Origin: 'Nostoc azollae' 0708
GTDB lineage: Bacteria; Cyanobacteriota; Cyanobacteriia; Cyanobacteriales; Nostocaceae
Direction: 5' to 3'
DNA: 64,000 bases
Assembly (NCBI RefSeq): GCF_000196515.1
Contig: NC_014248.1
Coordinates: 2,980,001-3,044,000 of the forward strand
The first letter of the stretch is position 1. Every line of letters begins with the position of its first letter. The position numbers and the translations under genes are program-made. The notes beneath the pieces were generated by a model, which did no database searches, was not told the origin of the DNA, and worked only from the letters and a program-made list of their open reading frames with translations. This document shows positions 9,648-19,149 of this stretch, piece after piece.

Positions 9648-10604
9648 ATGATCAAAAAAGTAGGTATGATTAGTAGCTATATGGCTCTGGAATCTAGAGC
9701 AGACTGGCTATGGCAACAAACGCCTCATCCATTTGGGACTTGGGGTAATATGCAAATACAAGCACTAGCAGAAAAACCTGATTTTTTACTAATGTATCAG
9801 TTTGATTTTCCTCAATCTGTAAAACAACTGTCTTTGTTAGATCGATTACGAAAAAAGCAAAAACAACCAGAATTAAATATTTATAAATTACTGCGTGATG
9901 TCAAGCAAGAAAGAACTATTTATTTATTGAGAGAACCACCTTTAGATGAAATTGTAGAAATGAATAAGCGTAATTATCAACAGGCAAAAAATTATTGTGG
10001 CTATATTTCTGGACCAGATAATTTTGCTCCCACTCCAGATTATATGCCTGCGATTTGGTATCATTCCAATTCGTTTAAGGATTTAAATGAAATGCCATCT
10101 CCAGAAAAGATTGCTATCTGTAGTTGGATTACTTCAGGAATTAAACGCACAGCTAACCATCGCGAGCGTTTGAATTTCTTGCAATTTTTACAATCTAGCG
10201 GTATGCAAATTGATTTTTATGGACGTGGTTTACAAAAATGGGTAAAAACTTCAGGAGAACTTGGTAATAAGTGGTACGGCATGGCACCATACTACTATAA
10301 TCTAGCAATTGAAAACTATGCTGAAAATGATTGGTATGTGAGTGAGAAACTTTGGGATAGTTTACTAGCTTGGTGTTTACCAATTTACTATGGTGGATCA
10401 GCAGCAGATAAACTATTACCACCAGGTAGTTTTTTAAGATTACCCAGTTTAGATGAAAAAGGCATCGCTTATATTCAGGAAATAACTTCTACCTCTGATG
10501 CTTGGTATGCTGCCAAGGATGCGATCACAGAAGCTAGACAAGTTATCTTACACAAACTAAATTTACTCAACTGGCTATCAGAATTTGTCACCCAATTTTC
10601 TTAA
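9648..10604 (+). CDS. Glycosyltransferase family 10 (alpha-1,3-fucosyltransferase-like)
   Basis: A 318-residue protein. The C-terminal half carries the GT10 donor-binding motif: NLAIENYAENDWYVSEKLWD followed by LPIYYGG (about residues 222-250), close to the classical IEN...YVTEKLW pattern of fucosyltransferases. The N-terminal half (acceptor side) is less conserved. It would transfer fucose or another GDP-sugar onto a glycan acceptor in the cytoplasm. It sits 60 bp after the ABC exporter gene and 32 bp before two DxD glycosyltransferases, so it is probably in one operon. The exact sugar is inferred from family only. Confidence 0.87.
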   Translation: MIKKVGMISSYMALESRADWLWQQTPHPFGTWGNMQIQALAEKPDFLLMYQFDFPQSVKQLSLLDRLRKKQKQPELNIYKLLRDVKQERTIYLLREPPLDEIVEMNKRNYQQAKNYCGYISGPDNFAPTPDYMPAIWYHSNSFKDLNEMPSPEKIAICSWITSGIKRTANHRERLNFLQFLQSSGMQIDFYGRGLQKWVKTSGELGNKWYGMAPYYYNLAIENYAENDWYVSEKLWDSLLAWCLPIYYGGSAADKLLPPGSFLRLPSLDEKGIAYIQEITSTSDAWYAAKDAITEARQVILHKLNLLNWLSEFVTQFS

Positions 10605-10636
10605 TTCCATTAGATATACATTTTGAGAATTGATAT

Positions 10637-11635
10637 ATGAATGGTATTTGTACCCTCGCTAATGATTATGTTTACGACCAACTCATTGCCCTACTCAATA
10701 GCATAGAGGCGGTTTATGGCCGAACAATGCCTGTATGTATCTATCCTTATGATGAAAATACAGCTAAAATTGCTGCTGAACTTGCTCACCGTCCTCATGT
10801 AAAACTTTACAATCACCAAGATTCGATTCAAAAATGGGATAAATTTGTTAAAGATATTTGGGATAAGCATCCCACAGCCCAACAACATTGGCAAACTATA
10901 GGCGCGAATAAATATCACCGAGTGGGAACTCATCGCCGTTATTGTGCTTTTGATGCGCCTTTTGATCGCTTTGTTTATATGGATGCTGATATTTTATTAA
11001 TGAGTCCCCTAGATCATATTTTTACTCAGCTAAATCATACTAATTGGGTAGTATATGATTTTCAATTTAAAGATGTATCTCATGTTTACAGCGTATCATC
11101 AACTAAATTAAAGGAACTATTCACTCCAGAACGATTGCAAACAGAAATTTTTTGTTCTGGTTTTTATGGGTCTAAAAAAGATATATTTCCTGAACAAAAG
11201 CGAGATATTTTATTGAATTATTTGCGTCAGGGAGAGGCAGAAGTTCTCTATGATATGGCTCCTGACCAAACGATTCTCAATTATATGGTAATGCGATTGG
11301 GCATTCCTAGCTATAATTTCGCCCGCACCTTACCTGCTAAAGAAGCAACAGGTTGTTCGGTAAGTTCCCTGCACTTTGAAAATAGAGATCAAATTCTCTA
11401 TGATAAGGGTAACAGACTCACTTATTTGCATTATATAGGTTTATCTTCCAAGTTATTTAGTCGAGTTTGTGCTGGTGAAAATATAGATTTCCCTTACCGG
11501 GATATTTTCTTGCACTATCGCTATTTATATACACCAGAAAAAAAACCGAAATTCATAACTAAACCTAAACCTTATGATGTTTCTCCCAGTTTAGGTAAGC
11601 GAATTTTAAAAAAGTTAGGTTTAGCTAAACAATAG
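10637..11635 (+). CDS. GT-A-fold glycosyltransferase (GT8-like), copy 1
   Basis: A 332-residue enzyme with a nucleotide-diphospho-sugar transferase fold. The N-terminus GICTLANDYVYDQLIALLNS and the metal-binding DxD motif in RFVYMDADILLMSPLDHIF (about residues 111-129) resemble the GT8-like family. A C-terminal FCSGFYGSKK and basic tail follow. It is paralogous to the next gene, which has matching N-terminus and DTD motif. It may add successive sugars to the same glycan. Only 6 bp separate the two. The substrate is not recognisable. Confidence 0.85.
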   Translation: MNGICTLANDYVYDQLIALLNSIEAVYGRTMPVCIYPYDENTAKIAAELAHRPHVKLYNHQDSIQKWDKFVKDIWDKHPTAQQHWQTIGANKYHRVGTHRRYCAFDAPFDRFVYMDADILLMSPLDHIFTQLNHTNWVVYDFQFKDVSHVYSVSSTKLKELFTPERLQTEIFCSGFYGSKKDIFPEQKRDILLNYLRQGEAEVLYDMAPDQTILNYMVMRLGIPSYNFARTLPAKEATGCSVSSLHFENRDQILYDKGNRLTYLHYIGLSSKLFSRVCAGENIDFPYRDIFLHYRYLYTPEKKPKFITKPKPYDVSPSLGKRILKKLGLAKQ

Positions 11636-11641
11636 AGGATT

Positions 11642-12580
11642 ATGCTCATAAACAGGGGAATTTATATCATTGCTAATGACAAAGTAACAGACCAAGCGAT
11701 CGCACTACTCAATAGTATCCGATTGCATGATGCTGATACCCCTATCGTCATGATTCCTTACGATGATAATTATTACAATATTGCAGATACTCTCAGTCAA
11801 AATTATGGCGTGAAAATCTATGAAGACTTAGATATTATCGACCGTCTTTCCCAAAAATTACACGAAATTTTCGGAGGCCAGTTTTTTGCGCGTCCTAATC
11901 AATTTCGTAAACAAGCTTGCTGGTTTGGAGTATTTGATGAGTTTTTGTATATTGACACTGATATTGTTGTCTTTGAAAAAATCATTGATAATCTTAACTA
12001 TTTGAAAACTGCCGATTTCATTTGTTGTGATTACCAACACTTAGGAGGGATTAAAAATGTTTTTAGTCCCAAAGTTATAGAAGATCAAGTATTTAGTGAA
12101 TATGAAGTCAAAGCAATTTTTAACGGTGGTTTTTGGGGATCTAAGAAAAACTTAATTTCCGAAACGGAATTGTATGAAATCCTTAGTGAATGTGCAGCGA
12201 ACACAGAATATTTTGATTTTTCTGAAAAAACTTCAGATCAACCAATTATTAACTATATGATATTAAAGCGAATTCCCCACCGCTTTAATATTGTGCGTCG
12301 AGAAGGTAAAGCACCAGGAAACTGGGCAGGAACTCCTCATTTTCAAAATCAAGGAAACCTCCTGTTTGATCCGACAGTAAATCAACCTTTACAATATCTT
12401 CACTGGGCTGGTATTAGAATTGAACCAGGTTGTCCCTACTGGAAAACTTGGGAACATTATCGTAATTTAAATCCAGTCTTACCAACTACAGCTATACAGG
12501 TACCTGTGCGGAAAAGTAAATGGCAGCAAACGTTAGATCATATAAAAAATCAGTTACGCCAACTTCAACCCAAATCGTGA
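11642..12580 (+). CDS. GT-A-fold glycosyltransferase (GT8-like), copy 2
   Basis: A 312-residue paralogue of the preceding gene. It has the same opening (GIYIIANDKVTDQAIALLNS), a metal-binding DTD in EFLYIDTDIVVFEKI (about residues 98-112) and the matching FNGGFWGSKK segment near residue 160. The sequences have diverged substantially, so the duplication is old. It is the last gene of the 6.1-12.6 kb cluster and starts 6 bp after its neighbour's stop codon, which indicates translational coupling. Confidence 0.85.
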   Translation: MLINRGIYIIANDKVTDQAIALLNSIRLHDADTPIVMIPYDDNYYNIADTLSQNYGVKIYEDLDIIDRLSQKLHEIFGGQFFARPNQFRKQACWFGVFDEFLYIDTDIVVFEKIIDNLNYLKTADFICCDYQHLGGIKNVFSPKVIEDQVFSEYEVKAIFNGGFWGSKKNLISETELYEILSECAANTEYFDFSEKTSDQPIINYMILKRIPHRFNIVRREGKAPGNWAGTPHFQNQGNLLFDPTVNQPLQYLHWAGIRIEPGCPYWKTWEHYRNLNPVLPTTAIQVPVRKSKWQQTLDHIKNQLRQLQPKS

Positions 12581-12756
12581 GAATTCAGGAATAAATTTAT
12601 GTTATGGACTTACAAGGAATTTCAACTTTTACTACATGTAGTAAAATGTAGTAAACTTAGGAAGTCATCAAATAACAATCACTTCCTAAAATCTTAATTT
12701 TCACCTGCATAAATGGTAATTAATTTGACTAAATTAATTGCTGCATTAATTGCTGC

Positions 12757-13131
12757 TTAAGAATAAGAATCTAAATCGAGAGATTGCATTCCTCGACTGC
12801 TGACAAATTCCAGCAAACTTCCCAACTGCAACCAAACAAATAAACAAGTTAGCAAACTCAGCGGTAAACCCACACCTAAAGCCAGAGGAAAGGGAAAGCC
12901 AAATATTTCTAACCCAGAAGACATAAATAAACAAACTCCTATTGTAATGCCAATAAATGGCACCAACAATTGTTTTAAAGAGGAACTAGATTTTATAGGT
13001 TCTTTGTTAACACTTGACCATTTCTGGACAATTACCTGCAAAGTACCAGATAAGGCTAAACCAGAAGTGAATGCTGTGAGGAATCCCACTAGAAGTAAGA
13101 TGTAAGGTGGTTGCAGAGGGTAATAGTACAT
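12757..13131 (-). CDS. Small conserved membrane protein
   Basis: A 124-residue protein with about three hydrophobic segments: residues 9-32 (YILLLVGFLTAFTSGLALSG), 54-72 and 78-102. A short polar loop (SSVNKEPIKSSSS) lies between the first two. No catalytic motif or known domain is recognised. It lies 22 bp downstream of the UbiB-type kinase gene in the same direction and is probably co-transcribed with it, so a membrane role linked to that protein is possible but unproven. Confidence 0.75.
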   Translation of the reverse strand: MYYYPLQPPYILLLVGFLTAFTSGLALSGTLQVIVQKWSSVNKEPIKSSSSLKQLLVPFIGITIGVCLFMSSGLEIFGFPFPLALGVGLPLSLLTCLFVWLQLGSLLEFVSSRGMQSLDLDSYS

Positions 13132-13153
13132 GAAAATCCCAATTGTTATTAAA

Positions 13154-14878
13154 TTAATTTAAACTTGGTGACTGGTTATTAGTAAAGGAAATCAAAGAAG
13201 TAGCTTTTGGTAGAATAGCTGCTACACCTTCTCTAGATAACTCCGTCAAAATCCCAAACGCTACATTTAATAACCGATTTGGTGGTAGGTCATCTTTGAC
13301 TAAGTTCCAGAGTCTTTGTACTTCGTCGGTGTGCAAACGGTCATCTTCAGTTAGGGCAAGCACCAACTGACGACGGAGAAATTTACCTTCTTCAGATAGT
13401 AAGAATTGTAATCCCATTTTCGCTGTAGGTAAAACATCGAATTCTACATCAGTGCGAGCGATGGAAATTAGATTCTCTAACCTCTGCCATTGGAATTTAC
13501 CATCTTTAAATAACACATTGAGTAAGCGCCGTCTTAATGCTACAGATTCTCCTGTTAGCAACCGTCGTGCTATGTAGGGATAACCTATTTCTACGATTTT
13601 AAAATTGGGGTTGAGGCTCAGGGCAATACCTTCCTGTGTCACCAAGGAACGAATAATTAAGGCAAACTTGGCGGGAACTCGGAAGGGATATTCATACATC
13701 AACTCAGAGAATTGATCGGTGATGGTTTTGAAGTTAAAGTCCTTGACATTTTTACCGATGGCATTTCCCAGCACAGCTTCTAATGCTGGCACAATTGGGG
13801 TAATATTGGTACCTGGAGCGAGAAAGCCAAGTTCTACAAAGTCTTCGGCTAAGTCGGTGTAATCTTTATTGACAAGATGTACTAAGGCATCTACCAATGT
13901 TTCTTTGGTAGTTTCTTCTAGTTGATCCATCATGCCAAAGTCGATGTAAGCCATGCGACCATCGGTAACGGCAAATAAATTACCTGGATGGGGGTCGGCA
14001 TGAAAGAAGCCATGTTCTAAGAGTTGTTGTAAACCAGAGGTAACTCCAATCTGGATGATTGTTTCGGGATCTAAACCTGCTTGGCGTATACTTTGCGTAT
14101 CTGTAAGTTTAAAGCCGTTAATCCATTCTAGGGTTAAAACCCGGTTACTGCTATAACGCCAGTAGATAGACGGAACTTTGACATGGGGGTCGTCACGGAA
14201 GTTGGTAGCAAATTTCTCTGCGTTACGACCTTCATTGATGTAATCAATTTCTTCAAATAATTTTGTGCCAAATTCATCGACAATTAATGTTAGATCGTGG
14301 CCGAGATTGAGGGGTAACCAAGGAGTTAGCCAACTGGCAGCCCAACGCATTAAATATAAGTCCCGTGTTATTACTGGACGCAGGTTAGGGCGTTGCACCT
14401 TGACGGCGACTTCTTCTCCACTGATGAGACGAGCTCGATATACTTGACCTAAACTAGCAGCTGCTACAGGTTTGGGTGATAGTTCGCTAAATATCTCGTC
14501 AATGGATCGTTCTAGTTCTGTTTCAATGATATGTTGCGCTAAGTTATGGTCGAAGGCTGGTAACTGGTCTTGCAACTTCACCAGTTCTGCTAAAAAGTCT
14601 TTGCGGATTAAGTCTGGTCGGGTGGAGAGGGCTTGACCTACTTTGATAAAAGTGGGTCCGAAGTGGGTGAGCAGTTCTCGTAATTGGGTGGCTCGTTTTC
14701 CCTGATTCTGCTCAACTTGATTTTGCCATTCATCCCACTTGAGACTGAGTATAAAGCTTGCAAAGGAGAAGATTATTCTCAGTAGTCTGCCCCAAGCTAA
14801 CCAGGGACGGTAACGGTAGTAACGAGCGATCGCGTCTGGATTATACTGCTGTAGTTGAGCAGGTTGATACTGACCCAC
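13154..14878 (-). CDS. ABC1/UbiB (AarF) family atypical kinase
   Basis: A 574-residue member of the UbiB/ABC1 protein-kinase-like family. It has the Ala-rich loop AAASLGQVYRARL with VAVKVQRP (about 150-172), the KxGQ motif as KVGQALSTRPDL, the catalytic-loop FFHADPHPGNL and the DFG-like YIDFGMMDQL. Bacterial relatives support prenylquinone (ubiquinone or plastoquinone) synthesis, and cyanobacteria and plastids have several copies affecting quinone and lipid metabolism. The family has ATPase and lipid-related rather than ordinary protein-kinase activity. The C-terminus is mildly hydrophobic. It is followed by a small membrane protein gene after 22 bp. Confidence 0.94.
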   Translation of the reverse strand: MGQYQPAQLQQYNPDAIARYYRYRPWLAWGRLLRIIFSFASFILSLKWDEWQNQVEQNQGKRATQLRELLTHFGPTFIKVGQALSTRPDLIRKDFLAELVKLQDQLPAFDHNLAQHIIETELERSIDEIFSELSPKPVAAASLGQVYRARLISGEEVAVKVQRPNLRPVITRDLYLMRWAASWLTPWLPLNLGHDLTLIVDEFGTKLFEEIDYINEGRNAEKFATNFRDDPHVKVPSIYWRYSSNRVLTLEWINGFKLTDTQSIRQAGLDPETIIQIGVTSGLQQLLEHGFFHADPHPGNLFAVTDGRMAYIDFGMMDQLEETTKETLVDALVHLVNKDYTDLAEDFVELGFLAPGTNITPIVPALEAVLGNAIGKNVKDFNFKTITDQFSELMYEYPFRVPAKFALIIRSLVTQEGIALSLNPNFKIVEIGYPYIARRLLTGESVALRRRLLNVLFKDGKFQWQRLENLISIARTDVEFDVLPTAKMGLQFLLSEEGKFLRRQLVLALTEDDRLHTDEVQRLWNLVKDDLPPNRLLNVAFGILTELSREGVAAILPKATSLISFTNNQSPSLN

Positions 14879-15519
14879 GCCTTTATTTGCCTCTTCAACT
14901 GGGAACTTTACAATTTCGGTTGCTTGTTTTTTTAGCTACAAGCTGGTTAATACTCAAGATTTTTAGGTGGAGTAATGAGCTTCTTTCTGTTTTAGCTACA
15001 AGAAAGAATTACGCTTTACTTATTTCTAGAAATTCTAGTGTAATAAATAAGGCAAACTAAGCGGATCTTTACTGCCTAGAGTTCTTTATCATTTTCTTAA
15101 TTATACTTTATAAAAGTACAAAATCTGATCTTATAAGTGGACTATTTTATATTTTCTCAATAATTTGATTCCAGCATCATACCCTGCATTATCTTCTGCA
15201 ATTGCTTTCATTGCAGTGAATTCTAATATGCACAGCTAAGTTGAGCAAGGCTACAGCTATTAGCCTTAGCTAATTACAGTATTTCAAAGCTAGGTAGTAA
15301 TTGCCTATATAGAGTCTAGGAGTTTTTATTCGCGAAGAATCTCATTTCTACTAAAATTATTCTGCTGTAATGCTTCAGAAATACAACATTTTGCATTCAC
15401 ATCTGGGAATTGTAGACTAAGATGATAACAATTTATTTATAATAAAACCTGGCAACTTCTTATATTTACCCATACAATTTTAAACTAGGTACTCTTTGTA
15501 AGAACCGTTTACTAACTTA
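14879..15519. other. Intergenic region with a 60-bp-spaced direct repeat
   Basis: No gene is seen in this 640-bp gap between divergent genes. A 13-base direct repeat, ttttagctacaag, occurs at 14930-14942 and again at 14990-15002, exactly 60 bp apart. The second copy sits in the loop of a small hairpin (ttctttct / agaaagaa). It lies just upstream of the UbiB-type gene and might be a regulatory site, but no known operator was recognised. Confidence 0.45.
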
Positions 15520-16473
15520 ATGAATCAGTTAACAGGTCAGGGTGTAAGAGCTATCACAAAGTATCCAATGGTAGATAGAATAAACGATATCGCTTGGCAA
15601 GCTCGCCAAGGTAGTGTTGCGGCAATTATTCAACTGTTGAACGAAAAACTAGTTATCTTTGGTGTCAGAACTAGAGCTATTTTCGCTGATGGTGTCTTAC
15701 AACTTTTGTGTGAGGCAGCTACGGAAGAACAACTTGATCAATCTACCTTGGTGCAAGAAGTTCAGCAAATTCTTGATTCAATTGCACCCCGTAATATTCG
15801 CACGGTCAATATTAACTGTAGAATTGTCAGGGAAGAACAATTATTATGGTTGGAGGAAATTAATCGCAATCCCACTAATCAATTCCTGTGGTCACAGGAA
15901 ACTACTCTCTCTCAGCCCGGTCTTGTCAAGCAACTAATTCAAGATTTAAAAGCAGTTTCTACTGAATATAGAAAACCGATTCTCCCTAAATCTCAACCTT
16001 TACTAAGTAACAAATATAAACAGAAAATTTCAGTTAGAAAATTGGTATTAGCAGCCACTGGCTTAGCCATAATTATTGTATTTGTTGGTCAAGTTGATTC
16101 TCCTTTAGGAAAAGCACTTAAGAATCTGTTTCCTTTAGATGTTTCACCATATTTACAAACAACAAACAAAATCAAATCACCAACATTATCTCCTGATGAT
16201 AAGAAAAGTTTTTCTAATCCCGCGAATGATTCATTTGCAGATGCTGTCAGGCTTGCTAACCAGGCTACTACCGCTGGTAAAGTAGCTATAACTTCAACTC
16301 AGTGGTGGGAATTAGCTGCTAGATGGCAAAGAGCTTCTGATTTAATGAATCAGGTTTCTGCTGGTCATAGCCGTTATCAAGAGGCTCAAATTAGAACTAA
16401 ATTATATAAGGAATATAGTAAGGCAGCACAAAAAGAAGCAGAAAAAACCAAATCAATTCCTGTGGAAAATTAA
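15520..16473 (+). CDS. Cyanobacterial protein of unknown function with one membrane segment
   Basis: A 317-residue protein not assigned to a known family. Residues 1-165 form a soluble N-terminal region (AWQARQGSVAAIIQLLNEKL, then VRTRAIFADGVLQLLCEAA) that looks like a repeated alpha/beta module. One clear membrane helix is at about 175-192 (LVLAATGLAIIIVFVG), and a C-terminal region of about 120 residues has a helical, tetratricopeptide-like character (SFADAVRLANQATTAGKVAI and WWELAARWQRASDLMNQV). It may be a membrane-anchored scaffold. Full-length and apparently intact; monocistronic. Confidence 0.75.
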   Translation: MNQLTGQGVRAITKYPMVDRINDIAWQARQGSVAAIIQLLNEKLVIFGVRTRAIFADGVLQLLCEAATEEQLDQSTLVQEVQQILDSIAPRNIRTVNINCRIVREEQLLWLEEINRNPTNQFLWSQETTLSQPGLVKQLIQDLKAVSTEYRKPILPKSQPLLSNKYKQKISVRKLVLAATGLAIIIVFVGQVDSPLGKALKNLFPLDVSPYLQTTNKIKSPTLSPDDKKSFSNPANDSFADAVRLANQATTAGKVAITSTQWWELAARWQRASDLMNQVSAGHSRYQEAQIRTKLYKEYSKAAQKEAEKTKSIPVEN

Positions 16474-16507
16474 GAGTTAAAAAATTTAGTTACAGATCAA
16501 AATTTGT

Positions 16508-16535
16508 GTAGAGACACTTAATCAAGTGTCTCTAC
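16508..16535. terminator. Palindromic hairpin, likely bidirectional terminator or REP-like repeat
   Basis: A perfect 12-bp stem (gtagagacactt / aagtgtctctac) with a 4-nt loop aatc, 35 bp after the stop of the 15520-16473 gene. Convergent nadA lies beyond. The gtagagac...gtctctac palindrome type is dispersed in Nostoc-like genomes, so this could be a repeat element that also ends transcription. There is no strong T-run. Confidence 0.55.
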
Positions 16536-16548
16536 TAACTATGTAGGG

Positions 16549-16582
16549 CTTGCTGATAGCTTAGCTTGGCGTTAAGCCATAT
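16549..16582 (+). repeat. Nostoc-type interspersed repeat (gatagctta...ttaagccatat)
   Basis: The pattern gatagcttag, a short spacer, then ttaagccatat matches a second copy near 30912-30941 and a decayed form at 32689-32710 (gatagcgtagcaatagccat). This is recognised as a dispersed intergenic sequence in Nostocales; no function is assigned. Confidence 0.55.
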
Positions 16583-16781
16583 AAACTGACAACCTGGATA
16601 AATCGTTTAAGGGTCATCTAATGTGGATAAGATGCAGGAAATAAGCCTTGATACCATGAAAACTCAAACACTTTTTGACATTCTGGATTCTTCTAAATCC
16701 TCCTCTTCTTTCTTCTGACTCTTGACTCCTGATTCCTAATCGTCACGAACAACTTTTTCAGCAAGCCCTATGTAATTTTAA

Positions 16782-17744
16782 TTAAACACTCATTTCTAAC
16801 ATCCGTTGGATAGGACGGAGTGCTGCAACTCGGATGTCCTCGGACATCGTAATTTCTGGGGTACGATTTTTCATGGTTAAATACAGCTTTTCTAAAGTAT
16901 TCAAACGCATGAATGGACATTCATTACAGTTACAGTTGTTGTCAGGTGGTGCAGGAATAAAGTGTTTGTGAGGTGCGAGTTTTTGCATCTGGTGGATGAT
17001 GCCTGGCTCTGTAGCTACAATGAATTCTTGTGCAGGGACTTTTTGACAATAATTCAATAAGGCTGCTGTGGAACCGATGTAGCTGGCGTGGCGCAAAACG
17101 CTAGTTTCACATTCTGGGTGTGCGATCACTTCGGCTTCAGGATGTATGGTTTTTAACTGGACAATTTTCTTTTCAGAAAAGGTTTCATGAACTATGCAGC
17201 TACCTTGCCATAACAACATATCTCGTCCGGTTTGCTGGATTAGATAGCGTCCTAAATTTTTATCGGGTGCAAAAATGATGGGCTGTTCTTTGGGTATTTG
17301 CTGAAGAATTTTTACCGCATTGGAACTGGTGCAGATAATATCGCTCATGGCTTTAACTTCTGCAGAGCAGTTAATATAGGAAATTACCAGATGATCAGGA
17401 TGTGCGGCTTTGAAAGCTGCAAATTCATCAGGAGGACAACTGTCTGCTAAAGAACAACCCGCGTTTAAGTCTGGTAACAATACTAATTTGTCAGGGTTAA
17501 GAATCTTTGCAGTTTCGGCCATAAAGTGAACACCAGCAAATACAATAACATGGGCGTTAGTTTGGGCTGCTGCCTTTGCTAGTTGTAAGGAATCGCCAAT
17601 AAAGTCGGCGATATCTTGAATATCTGGGTCTTGATAATAATGAGCCAATATGACCGCGTTGAGTTCCTGCTTTAAATCCTCAATGGCGGTAAATAAATCT
17701 AGTGGTAGTGTACCTGGTTTTTGAGCAAGTGTAGTTGTAAACAC
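16782..17744 (-). CDS. nadA: Quinolinate synthase A
   Basis: A 320-residue enzyme of de novo NAD synthesis. It condenses iminoaspartate with dihydroxyacetone phosphate to quinolinate using a [4Fe-4S] cluster. Cluster-type cysteines are seen in [14 protein letters not shown], in HPECETSVL and near the C-terminus in [11 protein letters not shown]. The N-terminal [20 protein letters not shown] is the family signature. Length is normal for the short (NadA2-like) form. The gene is transcribed alone on the minus strand. Confidence 0.97.
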   Translation of the reverse strand: MFTTTLAQKPGTLPLDLFTAIEDLKQELNAVILAHYYQDPDIQDIADFIGDSLQLAKAAAQTNAHVIVFAGVHFMAETAKILNPDKLVLLPDLNAGCSLADSCPPDEFAAFKAAHPDHLVISYINCSAEVKAMSDIICTSSNAVKILQQIPKEQPIIFAPDKNLGRYLIQQTGRDMLLWQGSCIVHETFSEKKIVQLKTIHPEAEVIAHPECETSVLRHASYIGSTAALLNYCQKVPAQEFIVATEPGIIHQMQKLAPHKHFIPAPPDNNCNCNECPFMRLNTLEKLYLTMKNRTPEITMSEDIRVAALRPIQRMLEMSV

Positions 17745-18080
17745 AGTTAGAAGTTGCTTTTAGCGGTAAATAATGATTTGGTGAGTTGAAGAATCAGGGA
17801 GTTGTTGGATGTGCAGAAGTAGAGGTTTTGCAATAGCAAGTCCCCACCAATATGAAACTTGCTTACTGATTGGTAGCTAGAATTTAAGTTCTTCTAAGAA
17901 CGTATGAAATTTTTAACTACGGAAGTCCTAAACTTCTGTATTCCTTGATTCAATTATAGTAGTTTTTACCATTCAATTATAGTAGTTTTCACCAAAAAAA
18001 GAACATTTATGTTCGCAATTAATAATGTGCAAATTCGGTGGAGTTTCATATCCTGGAGATATATGGCTTTTTAAAGTGGC
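17745..18080. other. Intergenic region between divergent nadA and a phosphoesterase gene
   Basis: A 336-bp gap. It contains a near-repeat of caattatagtagtttt (about 17951-17967 and 17976-17992). No gene or recognised operator is seen. Both flanking genes must take their promoters from here. Confidence 0.5.
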
Positions 18081-18983
18081 ATGACCAGTCAAAAAACTCA
18101 ATTAAGTCTCAAAATTGCTGTAGTTGGCGATGTTCATGAGCAATGGGAAGTAGAAGATGGTTTAGCACTCAAGCATTTGGGTGTTGATTTAGTGTTGTTT
18201 GTGGGGGATTTTGGGAATGAGTCGGTAGAGGTGGTGCGGGTGATCGCTTCTCTGGACATTCCTAAGGCTGCCGTAATGGGAAACCATGATGCTTGGTATA
18301 CTGCTACTGAATGGGGAAGAAAAAAGTGTCCCTACGACAGAACGAAGGAAGACTGGTTGCAAAAACAGCTAGATTTACTAGGTGTTGCCCATGTTAGTTA
18401 CAGCAAGTTAGATTTCCCGGAGTGGAATTTGACTGTGGTGGGAGGTCGTCCTTTTACCTGGGGTGGCCACGAGTGGAGATTTGCGGATATCTGTGCAGAA
18501 CGCTATGGTATTTCCTGCTTGGAAGAGTCCGCTGAAAAAATCTTTCAGGTAGTCAAAAGTGCAGCTTGTGAGAATATCATCTTTTTAGGACATAATGGAC
18601 CAAGTGGTTTAGGTGATCGCCCAGATGACCCCTGTGGGAAAGATTGGCATCCTGTAGGTGGTGACTTTGGTGATCCAGACTTAGCTGAAGCCATTTCCTT
18701 ATGTCTCAACACAGCAAAAACCATCCCCTTAGTTACCTTTGGTCACATGCACCGCACCCTTCGCCATACTAAGAAGACGCAAAGAAGGGCTGTGTTTAGA
18801 AGTCCAGAAGGAATCATCTACCTAAATGCAGCTAATGTACCGCGAATTATCGAAATAGATGGCGTAAAATTACGGAATTTTTCCCTGGTTTCCCTAGAAG
18901 GGAGTGTGGTGACAAAGGCTTCTACGATTTGGGTGAGTAATGACTTCCGAGTGGTATCAGAAGAACTTCTTTATAATTCTTAA
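18081..18983 (+). CDS. Metallophosphoesterase (TIGR04168-like, cyanobacterial)
   Basis: A 300-residue calcineurin-like phosphoesterase with all the metal motifs: VVGDVHEQWE (residues 14-23), LFVGDFGNE, VMGNHDAWY, FLGHNGPSG and FGHMHRTL. The dimetal site is therefore intact. It matches the cyanobacterial/plastid TIGR04168 family, whose physiological substrate is not known to me. The tRNA-Ser gene follows 82 bp downstream in the same direction. Confidence 0.92.
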   Translation: MTSQKTQLSLKIAVVGDVHEQWEVEDGLALKHLGVDLVLFVGDFGNESVEVVRVIASLDIPKAAVMGNHDAWYTATEWGRKKCPYDRTKEDWLQKQLDLLGVAHVSYSKLDFPEWNLTVVGGRPFTWGGHEWRFADICAERYGISCLEESAEKIFQVVKSAACENIIFLGHNGPSGLGDRPDDPCGKDWHPVGGDFGDPDLAEAISLCLNTAKTIPLVTFGHMHRTLRHTKKTQRRAVFRSPEGIIYLNAANVPRIIEIDGVKLRNFSLVSLEGSVVTKASTIWVSNDFRVVSEELLYNS

Positions 18984-19064
18984 CCTTCAGTGGTGCAATC
19001 TGCGTAATTATAGGTTATGATTTTGTCTGTCAGTTTTTGTGTCCAACACCCTGACAGATAATTT

Positions 19065-19149
19065 GGAGAGGTGGCAGAGTGGTCGATTGCGTCCGACTTG
19101 AAATCGGATGAGGCTAAAACCTCCGGGAGTTCGAATCTCCCCCTCTCCG
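19065..19149 (+). tRNA. tRNA-Ser (anticodon UGA)
   Basis: An 85-nt class II tRNA. The acceptor stem GGAGAGG (19065-19071) pairs with CCTCTCC (19142-19148), with discriminator G at 19149. The anticodon TGA is at 19099-19101 in the loop cttgaaa. A long variable arm follows, and the T-loop reads GTTCGAATC. The 3' CCA is not encoded. Reads UCN serine codons. Confidence 0.97.

Larger units (their letters stand above)
16474..16781. other. Intergenic region with several repeats
   Basis: A 308-bp gap between convergent genes. It holds the 12-bp-stem palindrome listed separately (16508-16535), a Nostoc-type interspersed repeat at about 16549-16582, and a ctgactc/gactcct heptamer cluster near 16714-16740. 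No gene is seen. Confidence 0.6.
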
